From Misgurnus anguillicaudatus (taxonomy: Eukaryota > Chordata > Actinopteri > Cypriniformes > Cobitidae), in the NCBI RefSeq assembly GCF_027580225.2, contig NC_073356.2, positions 12,245,001 to 12,309,000 of the forward strand: a stretch of 64,000 bases of DNA, read 5' to 3'. A program made the position numbers and the translations under genes. Position 1 is the stretch's first letter. Every line of letters begins with the position of its first letter. Positions 29,001 through 39,110 of the stretch are shown here, piece by piece. The notes below the pieces were generated by a model. That model was not told where the DNA came from. It did not search any database and saw nothing but the letters and a program-made list of their open reading frames with translations.

Positions 29001-32000
29001 GCATGGAGCACACCAATGCATTTACGCCGGTGGCCAGCATATATTTTCAACTGTTCAAATGGAAGCGCAGCACTTTTAAAAAAAGCCAGCAGCTGGCGGG
29101 TTTTATCCGCGCTGAGCACCGAGAGTTGAAAAATATTCAACCTTGGGTGAAAAGTCACTAACACTCGGCCATCCAATCACAGTGGAGAAGGGGGCGAGAC
29201 AAAGTCGGCATCCGCCTGCCATTTTCAGCCGTGTTTAAAAGATTTGGTGTGCACACCCCTTTCAAGTTACTAGCACCACGCCCTGCCAACAGAGCTACAG
29301 AATAGGCTTCATTGTTAATTATTTGCTTTCAAAATAGTTATGTAATTATGGTTTTGAAACAATGAAAACAGTCAGGTTTTGTGCATAGAAATTGTTCCTG
29401 CCAGGTTAGTAGTAAGTGTCACAAGAACCAAAGACAAAATAGAAGAAGGGAACGCACACACTTATTAATGAATATTTAATCTGCCTGAGAGTATGTGCTT
29501 CCAGTTTCTAAGAAAAATCCTCCATGACTCATGACGTAAAAAGCCACCACTATTCCAAGAGCAGGTTTTTCCACCTTGCTCATTTTGTAGAGACTGAAAA
29601 AGGTTATTCTGCATACACGTTCCCTCGCAAATATCTCCCCTGACTGGATTGATTTTCACATCTTGTTGAATTTATTGCCTGTTGGCTATAAAAGCAACTT
29701 GTTGCGGTTGTCGTAGTGAGATCAGGGGTAGAACGAAGCATCTCTGCTGAGACGGTTATTAAATGTGGATGGCCTTACGGCGCATCATTAGAAGAAGATG
29801 AACGGTGGGTGGGACGGTGCGGTCCGTTTAGTGTTTATTTATTAATCTGGTGCGGCTGTCAACACCTGCAGCCCGCCTTGAATGAGAGATCAAACTGATC
29901 TAGAGGCTGAGCCAATGAGTCTCTTGGGAACAGGAGGAGAGAGACGGCAAAAAAAAGGTCAATGGAGGGGCCGGGCTACTGTAAAATGTGATGTAGTACT
30001 ATGGCATACAAAAACACTATTGCCTATGACAAACAGAAAGAAAGAGCCACAATCATTTGCTAAGAGCCTACATTATTTCCAAAACCACTAAATTATGAAT
30101 TGATAGCCACACTCCTGGTCCACACTATGGGGTCCCATTAAAACCCCCACTTTCCTCTTCATTTCTATTCTCCATCTGCTGTCAGGATGAAGGAGGAGGG
30201 GAGTCCCTATAATCACTCATCTACAGCTTTTTAAAAGTCCATGTGCACTAACCTGTCCTCAAGCTTTTGACACCACTGTATAGAAGTGCTCTTAACTACA
30301 CTCAAGAGGAGTCGCATCACCTGCTTTGACGTAATAAAATGCGCAAGATCCTGATTTCAAGAAATGCAGAAATCCTTTGACATGGTCAAAAACTTTGTTT
30401 ACACTGTCAGTTCATATGCGATTTTGGTGCATATCCAGACTTGTGTATCACAATTGTTCAGATCCGATCTGTGCGTCGTGCAGCATTCTGCCGTGTTACG
30501 GACACTGATCTATATAAATGACTGGATTGCGCATAGAACGCTTATGTAACAGCGTGAGGTGAAGCCAGCGCAGAGTTCGAGCCGCCATCTTGGTATACCC
30601 AACCGACAGACGGCGTCATTGACTTCCTTTCAAAATCATGTTTTAAATTCACCTGCTTTACAGCGTATCAGTCACACAAGATTATTTTTAGGATATGTGT
30701 ACGTAAATTAACTGTTAATTCTGGTGTTATTTGCAACTTGTAAGTTTAGAAAACATAACCAGCAAATTATTGCATGCAGTGCAAAGTATGATTATTTATT
30801 TAGATTTCAGAATGAGCACGTTTGTCATTAATACTAAATATGCTGCGGTCTGTCTGCTGTTCTGATACTGTAATGAAGATGAATGTATAACTGATTAAAA
30901 ACGAAAATGTACAACTTTCAGTAAATAACTATTTACATGGTAAGGACGTTTGTGTTGTAATAATGTACAGGGTAACTTCAAATATAAAAACCAAGACTAG
31001 TAAAGTGATGTTTTATCATTAGAATCTGATCGGGTCCATTGAATTAATAGAATGTTTGGGTACACCAACATGGCGGCGCGGTGGCTTCACAGTTGTGACG
31101 TCATGCACAATCCAGTCATTTATATAGATCGATGGAGGTGCCTTCCATTCAACCGTAAGTGGACTGCAAAGTGGACTTCACAGGATATTCCGCCATCTTA
31201 AGTGAGATTCCAATCCGAAGGAAGCGAACATGTTCAGTTCGTAGGGCACGGCGCACGGCATAGGGAATCGGGGAACATCAATACATCACTTCACAGGAAG
31301 TGAAGAGCGATAATCACCCAACTGTCATTGCGCGCATCACGTGATCATCAGTCGGAACGGTCAGACCGCTATGCAATTATATGACAATCGTTTAAAAACA
31401 CATATATACACATAGTTAACCAAATAAAAGTTTACTTTCATATTTGCATGACAGTTACAGCAGGGATTCAATTTGGTTAAAGGCGCTCTAAGCGAATTGA
31501 CGCGTTTTAGACCATCAAAACATTTTTTGTTACATACAGCAAACATCTCCTCACTATCTGCTTGCTGCCTGTCCGCTGATCAAACTGTAAAAAAACGCGA
31601 TCTCTGTAGACAGCTCAGGCTCGACAAACGGCAATATCAACATAGTGGCCAAACCTAGCACAACAAAACATAAAGTGTTCCAGCCAATAAACGACAATTC
31701 ATGAAAGTTCATGAAAGCACGGACGGGAGAGGGAGGGGGAGGCGTTAGCTACGCTCAATTTGTTTGAAAACAGTTCAAACATCAACAGGAAGTGACGTCG
31801 CACATTATTCGCTTAGAGAGGCTTTAATAGTCAAGTAATAGCAGCAATAGTCAATTAAAGTGTATAATAAACATACGTTTTTCATTACATAATACTCAAT
31901 TGTTGACTTTCTTTGATGACGTTTGCAGGCCGTTCCAAATGAGCGGTTATTGTCTGAGAAGTCCACTTCAACTGATATACCGTGCTCAGGGAGTAGTGAA

Positions 32001-35000
32001 CACTCCGCAGGGACCCTGTCGAATGGAACGCAGCTTGGTTCCGGATTATCTGCACTGTTTCTATGGCAATGACGTCAAGCTGGCACGACAAGCTGCCTCG
32101 ACGTCTGACGTTGTAGAAACTAGATTCCCCAATACATGGACTTTCCTAAACACCCCTATCATTTTGTCAGAAATTGACTGTTCCAAAGTTTGCGCTGGGC
32201 TTGCGTTTACGTGACGTGACACAGCATGACGTAACCAAAAAGCTACAAAATGCGATCAGAGCGATCAGACTGAAATGGATTTCTGGAAAAGTGATTTGAA
32301 ATTAAGATTCGCAATCTCACTGGTAGATGCAAATCACACAACCTATCAAAAAAATATATATTAAATTTGATTGTTACACTATCTGCAAAAAAATAATTTT
32401 ATTTTGACTTTGAGTTTTTACTCACAAGCCTAGATATGTGTCGAGGTCCTCCATCCATGAAAGTGAAAGAAATATATTCACCTATTTTATCAACAAAAAG
32501 CAATTTGTAATGTTTTTTTAATAAAAACATCATGAAAGTAGTCCATGTGACATCAGTGGGTCAGTTAGAATGTGTTGAAGCATCGAAAATACATTTTGGT
32601 CCAAAAATAATAAAAAATTACGACTCTATTCAGCATTGTCCTCTCCTCCGCGTCTGTTGTGAAGTGAGACTAAAGTCACGTGACTGCAGTGACGCGGATG
32701 ACGTGTTATCTGGTGCGCCCCATCTGGTCATCTGCGTCACTGCAGTCACGTGACATTAGTCTCGCGCATGCATTTCACTAATATAAAATATAAAAACATC
32801 TTAAACTGTGTTCTGAAGATGAATGGAGGTCTTCCAAGTCATTAATTACATTATTTTCATTTGTGGGTGAACTATCCATTTAACATATTGTGTGTGGATC
32901 TTTCAAAAATGTGTTCAGTCTGTGTAAAGGCTGAAGTAGTACATTTTTAGTGTACGCGAGGGTCCGCGAACAGCTATTTTTGTGAATGAATGAATTTTGT
33001 GAATGAATGAATGAATTAATTAATGAATGTCTGCGTACTGTACGAGCACCGGATTTTCAAAAACCTTGCATACATTGTACGCGTAGGTCGTGCATACAGG
33101 AGAAAGTAGTATGTAGGCCAGGAGATGCATTGCATTATGTCGCAATGCGCATGCGTCGAACATCTGTACACACATACAAGTAAACTATACTTTGCTAGGC
33201 TGTGTGTTCGACCGTGCACATACACGTAAAAAACAGACTGTATTCCGGCCCAACGCCAAAGAGTGTGCAAACAGAGGAGGTGTCGTAAGACTGTTGGATC
33301 ATGCTGGATAAAGTGATTGCAATCTCAATCACCCGTGTTTGACTCTTGAATCATTTTGACTCTTGCCAGTAAATTTCAACTACAAGAAATTCTTTCTGAG
33401 AGAGCTACACATTCATTCCCTTTAGGCTCATTGCGATCAAGCTTAAGTCTCACTTTAGCGAAAATGCATCCTGAAGCTATAATGCCTCCAGAAAGATTGT
33501 CATTCTGAGCTCATGTTACAGTTAAAAAGCACTGAGCACTCTTATTTTATGACATTTTATGAAGCAATGGCATTATGAAATATAGCGAAAGTGCTTTCTA
33601 GGGGTTGACGGATGCAAACACATGACCTAAAAGCAGACTTTCGAAGTCTACTCTCATAAGCACTTTATTCATTTCTGCCTGCATGTGCATGTCTTAGATG
33701 TGAATAAGAATGATGAGGTTTGATTGCCAAGAGCTTTCCAGTCCAGTATGGAGGCATGAAGAAGCTTCCTAACATTAGATCTTTCATAAATTAAACAATC
33801 TGGACTTTTTATAGGTTGCTCAAAATATAAAAGTTACAAATAACCAAAAAATCTAGGCCTGTAATATATAACTTTGTGCATAACAGCATCACGTTCCATA
33901 TATTGTTCGGTACAATGGCTTAAGGATCATTCAACTTCCTGTTGTGCAAGAATGAAAATAGTAGCTAGTGGAGCATAAATACCCTAGTCAACAACATTCT
34001 GACCTTATCTGGTTAATGAAAACTAACCCCTACAGTATGTCTTCTTGACGTGTCTCTTCAGCTGCTGAAATAAGAGAACAATAGTGTATTCTGTCATCAG
34101 CTCACTACACTATCTTAGCAAAGTATGTCTCTTCGCCTCCATGCCACGAATAACAGGAAAAGCTGAGAGATACAGATGACAGTTAAACTGGGAGAGCAGG
34201 ACTATCACTTATCTCTCATTTCTCTTGTAAAAAGGAGGTGGTGCTCAGTTTTTCTGATTAGTTAGATTTGGTTTGTAGGCACCAGTTGAGTCAAACAATA
34301 ATAATACATCCCAAATTATGCCATACTATTGATAAAGTAAACTTTAATCAAGTTCGAACAATATGTAGCACAGAAAGCTAACACAGCTAATGGGATCCCT
34401 GAGGGATTTTTGGCGAGTTTATAGAGCAGCAGTAAAATCTGGCATTTGGTTAACTAGGGTCGACGATAGTAAAACATATGGCCGATAGCAGACCTTAATG
34501 ATGATAGTTGACATGTTTGCCCATTATAGTTTTAAATTATTATTATTATCATCATAGTTTCACATTAACATGCCCATTGCGTGCTTTTTCTCGCACCTCA
34601 ACTTGTAATAAGCCGTCTTTTGGACTATTGCTCGAACCTCTGACTTTCCTTGCACTAGAGAGGTTGTTATGCATGCGGGTGATTCTCACGAAACCATTGA
34701 AACACCACGGCACTAATGATTTTAGCTTTAAAATGTGTAATATAGTAACATTAAAAAGCATCAGAATTAACACAATACTGTGTTCTACCTTGCACAATGT
34801 GTGATTTTAACATAAGAATTTATAATTGGAAATTTTATCTCATTTTCTGCTGAAATTCTCATTACCGCAATGTGTCTGGCTGTGTTTGAACATGCGTTAT
34901 GTTGTAATTTAATCAAATTAACACAAAAATATTAAGAAAAAAAATAAATGGATGTTTTGCTAGACTACTTTAGATGACAGAAAAAATATTTACTGAATAT

Positions 35001-38000
35001 TCATGTATAATAATAATGAAGAAAAATTTGGAAAATAATGTGTCCATGCCTGATGTTCTCATCCTCCGCAACACTTTTTGAGAACAGTTTAAGCACACAT
35101 ACAGAATTTTAATAAAGTCTGATTTTGAGTGAGCAAGCACATGGACCAGTTACTTCAAGATGGCTACCAGGTAAGATCATTTTTTTACAGTTAATTTGAA
35201 ATATTGTCTTGTCAGAATGCTTACACGACATTTTGATTATCATTACCGCAACAGATGCTTATTAAATGTTAATTTAATTAATAGAAGCATAATACTTTGA
35301 TTTTAAATGCATGTGCAGAATCTCCAAATTATGTTCTTTCAGGTTTGTCATGTCATTTTGAAAATATGTCAGTGTTGATGTTTTCTGACTGTTGCGGTAA
35401 TGAGATTTTTTAGGACTAATTTTTTTAATTATGTTACAAGAAGTGTTAAATGATAAGTAAAAGTTTTTAAATTAATGTTCCCATTTACTCCAGACTTTGT
35501 TTTTCAATGTCTGGTGGGCAAAAATGTAAATTTAAGCAATTTTTACATTTTCATGCTTGACATTTTTAAAACCAAGTTTTCGTGAGAATCACCCATGCAG
35601 GGGTTTAAAACCAGCAAGTGAGTTATTCCCGCACCCTGGTACGCAGAAAATTTCATTAAATTCCTGGACTTTAATGACGCGCTAGAATTGATGGTATCAG
35701 TTTTAAGATGGTTGCGCTCATGACAGTGTTGACCTAATGCTACGTACACACCAAACGCAGGTCATCGCGTTACTCCCTCTAGATTACTCTCGGGATTTAA
35801 CTTTGTGTCATTCAAAGTTTTGCTCGAGTTTAATATTTTCAACTTGGGCTAAGACGCGTTTAAGGCGAATAGCGCGTGTTTTCGTGGCAAATGTGCCGCT
35901 CATATCACGTCATTCGCATCACCCAATGATACAACTACAGTACAAGAACAACGTCAATATACCTGAATAACAGTACAACAATAATTATTCCACAAAGAAA
36001 GAATAATCACTGTTACCTGTCGAGGAGAATTTTGCGAACTGCGCGTCTGTCTTGACACCTCTCTGTTCCTTCATTTCTCTCCAGCGTTGAAATGTTTCTC
36101 CAATAACGACTCTGGTTAGATAATGTTATTCTGATAATTTTCTCCTCTTCTCAGCAACTTAAAAAGTCTTTCTTTTACGTCCTCCTTCGAGTTTCTTCCC
36201 TTTCATGGTGCAAATTCGAGGAGGAAAGCAGGAGCGACAATGAAAACAAACCGAAAATAAAGACGGAGTTTCATGCTATGCGCATGCGTCACTCGTGTAA
36301 AGTTACTGGAGCGCGCACGTCTCTTACAAGGAACGTAAATGGCAGTGATTAACAAGCCAGAGGGCCAATCGTTGACGCGATGATGGCATCAATGATTGGC
36401 TGATGTTTTTAAGGCCCTACCTTATGCACTGATGACATATATTCATTTTATTCATTACTTTCAGTGCACTTAATAAATAGTCTTTTATCATTTAGTAAAG
36501 ACAGTTTCAAGTAATATTGCAAAAATTTATTAAACAAACATCCTCTTTTCCACCTTTAAATTAGGGAGGGGACGATATGAAAATTTCATATCATGATTAT
36601 AGTGACCAGAGTTATCACGGTTATCAATATTACTATGGTTTTGTTAAAATGAGATGGAAATGTTCAAAAAGAACTGATACACACACTGAAAACATTTTTA
36701 AAAAATGTCCCTGAAATTATTTCTGTGGTTAAAAAATAAATTAATCTGTCTAATAAGTTTACCGCTAATGAATACAATGCATTATCCCTTAAATGCCTTC
36801 TTGTGCAAAAAACTATGTTGCATGTGTGCGTCTGCGTCAAACTGATTCTGGCTGGACAGGATTTACCATGAGTTTTCAAAATCACGGTAATCAAACATGG
36901 TTGTAATGATAATAAAATTTTAAACGATAACCGTCAGGACATTTTATCGTGGTTAATTGTGAAACCGGTAACCGTCCCATCCCTAATCTTACACTGGGTC
37001 GTTTTAACCCATGGTAAGGACAAATTTCATGTAGATTAATGTAGGGCTGCACAATTAATCAAAAAACTAATCAAAATTACGATTACGAATCCATTACATA
37101 ACCGCAAAATGCCTCAATTACAGCTGTCCATTTGTGCTCATTTCTGTCTGTTGTGCCAGTTTGTTTGGACTCCAAATAAAGTGGTGAATCTGAGATTTTA
37201 TCTTTATGATAAGTTGACGTGTCCTTTAGTCATTTGTTTTGGATTTTTTTACTAACAACATAACTCCCATAATGATTATTTATTATATTATTTAGTTTTT
37301 TGCTTCTCAAAAGGTAATAAAACAAATCAAACCTTGTAAACAATGTAAAGTCTATAAATCGGCAATCATAATGGCAATTACGATATAGTTGAATAATTGA
37401 CAATTATGATCATAATTATCGTAATCGTGCAGCCCTAGGTTAGTTAATGTATACCAACTGTTGGGTTTGTCCATATTTTATCCAAATATAGGTTGAAACA
37501 ATCCAGCATTTATTAGATTGCACTCAAATATTTTATTATTATTAATCATACTCTAAAGTTTAAACATACTAACCCATGTAAATTATATATTATATATATA
37601 TATGCATATAACAATTAAATAAAATTGGCAGCCTTATGCTTTGGAGATGCGGGAGGATTTGAATATGGGGTAGTATGTACGCATGAAATAGTAGCAAAAC
37701 TTTTGTTCTGTTTAAAATAAGAATGCAAATTATCTTCCTGGTGAAAGACCACAAACTGAACAGCTTTATTATACTGCACTGAAGTACTGAAAACCTGATA
37801 AAAACACAGACATTACCCCATTGCTGATCTCTGGATGGATACATAATCCTACAACCACATGTGCATAAAAAGCTATGCAAGAATGAACTGTCAGCACTTT
37901 TTTTAATTAATTCAAATGACTCCAGTCCCTTATAATAAGTCCAGCAAAAGGAGGCGAATTCACATACTGCATAAGTTGCACTTGCTACATATCAATATGA

Positions 38001-38920
38001 AGAAAATATGCATTTGAGATTTAACTCAGGAGAGAAGGAAATTCATTTTAAAAGATTGTGATGCCATTTCTTGACTTTAACGCTACAAAGCACTCTACAT
38101 ACACTACAACTTACTAGTATTATACAGCTTAGAAGACATCACGGATTTTACATTTAAAAAAAAAAAAAACGTCTGGGGCCAATGCTTAGCATAATACAGT
38201 TCAATTTACCCTCTAATAGTTCCACATTTCTCTATTTCTAATAAACAGGGGGTCCAAATATATATTCTATTATGTGTTTCAGTCTGTTGCATACAAAGAA
38301 ACAGTTTAGTTTACTCTGTGAACAAACTACACAACAGTATAAATTATTGTCACATGTGTATTGTGTATTACGTCACGGCCCATGCTGACAGAACAACAGT
38401 GGACGTTTAATAATCTAACAATGACACAGCTGCATTAGTCACACAATTAAACAAATGACAGTGACAAGACTTGCTGACTACTAACAAACTGTCATGGGCG
38501 TTACAGAATCATTGTTTCATATTTACATTCATAACGTTTGCACTTTTGTAAATATTTAACCTTTGACGTTGAATGTCCTGCATATTAAGGCAGAGGACGC
38601 ATGGCTCGACAGTTGGCAAGCCCAGAGCGCAAAGAAACAAGCAAACACAAAATATCCCGCGTGGATTAACGTTAAAAGGCAGCAAGAACTTGAACAAAAT
38701 GTTCCCGTCTTTATCAAACGGGTTTACTAAGCACCACCATACACGTGGAAACTTAAACATCAAGTTTAGTCTACAGAAAAGCGAAGCCGAATGACTCTAT
38801 CTTCAGTTTCTGCAGTGGAGTGAATCTCAGCTCGTGCACGAAAGGATTTTTAAAGTTTGCGGAAAGCTCCGAGTCGTCTCCGTCCACCGCCGTGTGTAGT
38901 TTTCTGTTAGGGAACCTCAT
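4738..38920 (-). CDS. lpcat1: lysophosphatidylcholine acyltransferase 1, 14 coding exons
   Basis: Transfers acyl groups from acyl-CoA to lysophosphatidylcholine (and lyso-PAF) in the ER membrane. Exons, in transcript order: 38801-38920, 24916-25055, 23253-23467, 21298-21410, 21110-21170, 17185-17243, 16714-16748, 16023-16077, 15854-15936, 10620-10745, 9938-10091, 9754-9846, 5745-5886, 4738-4919. They sum to 1578 nt, 525 residues (human about 534), with no internal stop and matching phases at every junction. Visible features: NPFVHELR near residue 25, hydrophobic membrane segment about 41-70, acyltransferase motif H129-x4-D134 ([10 protein letters not shown]), EGTCTNR at 202-208, PVVLRYPN at 227-234, EF-hand-like regions about 383-400 and 452-471, and a C-terminal KKKD that fits a di-lysine ER retrieval signal. 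The start was chosen at MRFPNRK, with A at -3, because the human N terminus aligns there. Oddity: introns 1 and 12 have AT rather than GT at the donor; the other 11 are GT-AG. Confidence 0.95.
4920..5744 (-). other. lpcat1 intron 13 with MITE fragment
   Basis: GT-AG intron. About 4986-5345 is a copy of the element whose end reads TAAAGGGGACAT, seen in full at 54787-55203; here the far end is lost. The rest is unclassified. Confidence 0.65.
6706..7029. mobile_element. hAT-type MITE, 8-bp TSD ATATTATT
   Basis: Long terminal inverted repeats begin GGTAACACTTTACAATAAGG and the body is largely palindromic. Flanks 6698-6705 and 7030-7037 are both ATATTATT, a perfect 8-bp target duplication as hAT elements make. 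Non-autonomous, inside lpcat1 intron 12. Confidence 0.9.
7285..7821. mobile_element. TTAACTCATT MITE, copy 1
   Basis: Terminal inverted repeats TTAACTCATTCCCCGCCA and GGCGGTGAATGAGTTAA bound a 537-bp body that includes TGATAGTCATTCTGAGTCTG. A second copy lies at 11764-12236. No transposase open frame. Confidence 0.85.
10092..10619 (-). other. lpcat1 intron 10
   Basis: GT-AG intron of 528 bp with no recognised repeat or gene. Confidence 0.6.
10781..11596 (+). mobile_element. 5'-truncated LINE (L1/Tx1-like) with 14-bp TSD
   Basis: Broken frames give fragments such as [14 protein letters not shown] and a Cys/His-poor WSC-like stretch resembling the C-terminal end of fish L1 ORF2. The 3' end is A-rich (CAATAAAAACATTCGTAAAA). 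The target duplication AAAAAAGGACTGAT is present before (10767-10780) and after (11597-11610) the insert. It is a dead copy in lpcat1 intron 9. Confidence 0.8.
11715..12411. mobile_element. GGGGTGGTTTCCCGG MITE split by another element
   Basis: Left end GGGGTGGTTTCCCGGACAGG and right end CCTGTCCGGGAAACCACCCC are inverted copies. The interior is interrupted by the TTAACTCATT element at 11764-12236, so this element inserted first. Confidence 0.85.
11764..12236. mobile_element. TTAACTCATT MITE, copy 2 (nested)
   Basis: Same ends and interior as 7285-7821, with internal deletions. It lies wholly inside the element at 11715-12411. Confidence 0.9.
12754..14072. mobile_element. hAT-like element with perfect 8-bp TSD GTATAAAT
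   Basis: Ends TAGTGCTGTG and CACAGCCCTA are inverted; both subterminal regions carry repeated CGATAC/GTATCG strings. GTATAAAT occurs at 12746-12753 and 14073-14080. It holds the inner element at 12957-13446 and no readable transposase. Confidence 0.85.
12957..13446. mobile_element. inner TTTTCACAC / AACCCTGGGTTA MITE
   Basis: Ends AGGGGTTTTCACAC and GTGTGAAAAGCCCTT are inverted. The body repeats AACCCTGGGTTA-type palindromes many times and alternates with GTGTGAAAC strings. Confidence 0.8.
14719..15125. mobile_element. element rich in CACGATAC motifs
   Basis: Starts near GGGCCTCACGATACGG and ends near AGTATCACGATAGTTAGC. The subterminal motifs resemble the 12754-14072 family. Ends are not exact. 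Confidence 0.5.
15138..15427. mobile_element. GTTCACCCAAAA palindromic MITE
   Basis: Ends AAAGTTCACCCAAAA and TTTTGGGTGAACTTT are inverted, with a central ATTGACTTCCATA ... ATGTCAATGG pair. Related copies at about 21478-21690 and 59457-59767. Confidence 0.85.
16078..16713 (-). other. lpcat1 intron 7
   Basis: GT-AG intron of 636 bp. About 16320-16440 is a copy of the element delimited at 39400-39597 (shared CATAAAATCAT and TTTAATATTGACTAAG). Nothing else recognised. Confidence 0.6.
16749..17184 (-). other. lpcat1 intron 6
   Basis: GT-AG intron of 436 bp without recognised repeats or genes. Confidence 0.6.
17478..17850. mobile_element. AAAGGTGCAGTGTGT MITE
   Basis: AAAGGTGCAGTGTGTCAA at the left is matched by CTACACACCTTTAAAGGTGC at the right. 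An inverted relative of the same family lies at about 14100-14440 (CACTGCACCTTTAAATGTG). Confidence 0.6.
19497..19894. mobile_element. foldback transposon, copy 2, single arm with flipped loop
   Basis: The first part (about 19497-19700) is the reverse complement of the left half plus loop of copy 1 (3539-3745). It then runs into the same tail as copy 1, ending GAGTAGACTATTCCTTTAA. Only one arm is present, so it no longer folds. Confidence 0.8.
20096..20262 (-). repeat. tRNA-like SINE fragment
   Basis: Read on the minus strand it has a GTAACTC-type A box region, a tRNA-like GTTGTGGATTCGATTC B box and a 3' CTTTGGATGAAAG stretch, the pattern of a common cyprinid short element. Confidence 0.55.
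21478..21690. mobile_element. palindromic MITE related to GTTCACCC family
   Basis: Inverted halves share AACCTGTATGAATG, CTGATGAACACAAAAGA and ATTGACTTCCATA. Both outer ends are worn. Confidence 0.75.
22739..23205. mobile_element. CACTGCAAAAAA palindromic MITE, TA target
   Basis: Ends CACTGCAAAAAA and TTTTTTTGCAGTG, each flanked by TA. Inner inverted halves share CTTAAATTAAGATGC and CCCAAGAAAATAAGTCTAG. Relatives: about 48945-49210 and 59134-59435. Confidence 0.9.
23468..24915 (-). other. lpcat1 intron 2
   Basis: GT-AG intron of 1.45 kb, more than half of it the element at 23602-24425. The remainder shows no gene. Confidence 0.65.
23602..24425. mobile_element. AAAGAGCACCTATT foldback element
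   Basis: Ends AAAGAGCACC and GGTGCTCTTT are inverted. An inner inverted pair, CTCACCGAGTGGTCAGGGGT (about 23882) and ACCCCCGACCACTCGGTGAG (about 24233), shows the palindromic layout. Inside lpcat1 intron 2 (23468-24915). Confidence 0.75.
25403..25617. mobile_element. hAT MITE, 8-bp TSD ATCTAAAG
   Basis: CAGGGGTTTTCAAACCTGTC at the left is mirrored at the right end (GACAGGTTTGAAAACCCCTG). ATCTAAAG flanks it at 25395-25402 and 25618-25625. A complete 215-bp element. Confidence 0.95.
25968..26006. repeat. (TA)n microsatellite
   Basis: About 19 uninterrupted TA units. Confidence 0.95.
26072..26308. mobile_element. hAT MITE, 8-bp TSD AGTTAGAT
   Basis: Ends CAGTGGTTCTCAAACT and AGTTTGAGAACCACTG are perfect inverted repeats. 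AGTTAGAT flanks both sides (26064-26071 and 26309-26316). Confidence 0.95.
26355..27565 (+). mobile_element. Tc1/mariner relic with broken transposase
   Basis: Terminal inverted repeats of about 75 bp share CCTTCCTGATTTT and GCATGTTTGTCACGCTTTAA. The remaining coding part (about 27050-27370) shows [17 protein letters not shown] and, after a frameshift, [17 protein letters not shown] of the Tc1 DDE domain. The third catalytic acid (normally NPIE) is K, and a stop follows VHA. The 5' half of the gene is replaced by unrelated sequence. Inactive. Confidence 0.88.
27640..27830. mobile_element. TAAAGGGGACAT-family fragment
   Basis: Shares GTGTCCCCAGAGTA, AATTTATTATAGCATG and GCCACTTTGTAGGTG with 54787-55203 and 4986-5345. 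Both ends are lost. Confidence 0.6.
28890..29040 (-). repeat. tRNA-like SINE fragment
   Basis: Similar to 20096-20262: shares CACTTTCATCCA and TTTATCAGTA and a degenerate B box on the minus strand. Confidence 0.45.
30507..31130. mobile_element. 624-bp element with 23-bp perfect terminal inverted repeats
   Basis: 30507-30529 and 31108-31130 are exact inverted copies (GATCTATATAAATGACTGG...). Looser symmetry continues inward (GTGAAGCCA, CCGCCAT, TGGTATACCCAA). No transposase frame. Superfamily unknown. Confidence 0.85.
31140..32220. other. repeat-like DNA with scattered inverted segments
   Basis: GTGGACTTCACAGG at about 31168 and AGAAGTCCACTTCAACTG at about 31956, with CCGTTCCAAATG and CGAATGGAACG, suggest a decayed transposon with both halves partly kept. 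No gene. Confidence 0.4.
32668..32764. repeat. hairpin with CACGTG on both arms
   Basis: AGACTAAAGTCACGTGACTG and CAGTCACGTGACATTAGTCT are inverted around GCGGATGACG ... CATCTGCGTC. It belongs to a larger element whose other end resembles 18360-18490. Confidence 0.75.
34677..35594. mobile_element. GGGTGATTCTCACGAAA transposon, full length
   Basis: Ends GGGTGATTCTCACGAAA and TTTCGTGAGAATCACCC bound 918 bp; ATGC flanks both sides. The inner sequence repeats CATTACCGCAA in both orientations (34863, 35243, 35393). A truncated inverted copy is at 2965-3538. No transposase. Confidence 0.88.
36561..36986. mobile_element. TTAGGGAGGGGACG hAT-like MITE
   Basis: Ends TTAGGGAGGGGACG and GTAACCGTCCCATCCCTAA are imperfect inverted repeats, with ATCACGGTTAT and ATCACGGTAAT-type strings inside. 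Confidence 0.75.
37042..37437. mobile_element. TAGGGCTGCACAATTA MITE
   Basis: Ends TAGGGCTGCACAATTA and TAATCGTGCAGCCCTA are inverted repeats, with ATTACGAT strings inside. Same broad family as 44218-44919 and 47494-47936. Confidence 0.8.
37590..37610. repeat. short TA-rich tract
   Basis: Degenerate TATATA run, possibly a remnant microsatellite. Confidence 0.5.
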
Positions 38921-39110
38921 TCTGTCACAGATGTTTAAAGAAGAAAATAAAAGTCCCCAACACTGTACGTTTTTATACACTAAACACTTTACAGGTTGTC
39001 TAGTTTGACGCGAACGCGCTAAATGTCGATACTGAGCTTTTGCTTTCACGCTGTCCTGTCCGTCCTGTTAATTTACCGAGAGCGCAGCATCATTCACTCC
39101 GAGTCTGTTG

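Larger units (their letters stand above)
25056..38800 (-). other. lpcat1 intron 1 (AT..AG), 13.7 kb
   Basis: The largest intron; it begins ATAGAG and ends TTACAG in transcript sense. Transposons listed separately fill parts of 25403-27565, 30507-31130, 32668-32764, 34677-35594 and 36561-37437. Stretches 27830-30500, 33300-34670 and 37440-38800 carry no recognised gene; any enhancer there cannot be seen from sequence alone. Confidence 0.6.

Noticed and set aside
33138..33152. NRF-1-like TGCGCATGCGT strings at 33145 and 36282
   Set aside because: Inside lpcat1 intron 1 in repeat-like DNA, away from any supported promoter.
9754..38801. U12-type (minor spliceosome) introns to explain the AT donors
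   Set aside because: Donors are ATAGAG and ATGAGT rather than ATATCC, and no clear CCTTAAC branch site precedes the acceptors.
4738..38920. lpcat1 as a pseudogene
   Set aside because: All 526 codons are open, phases match at all 13 junctions and the catalytic motifs are intact; only two donor bases are unusual.
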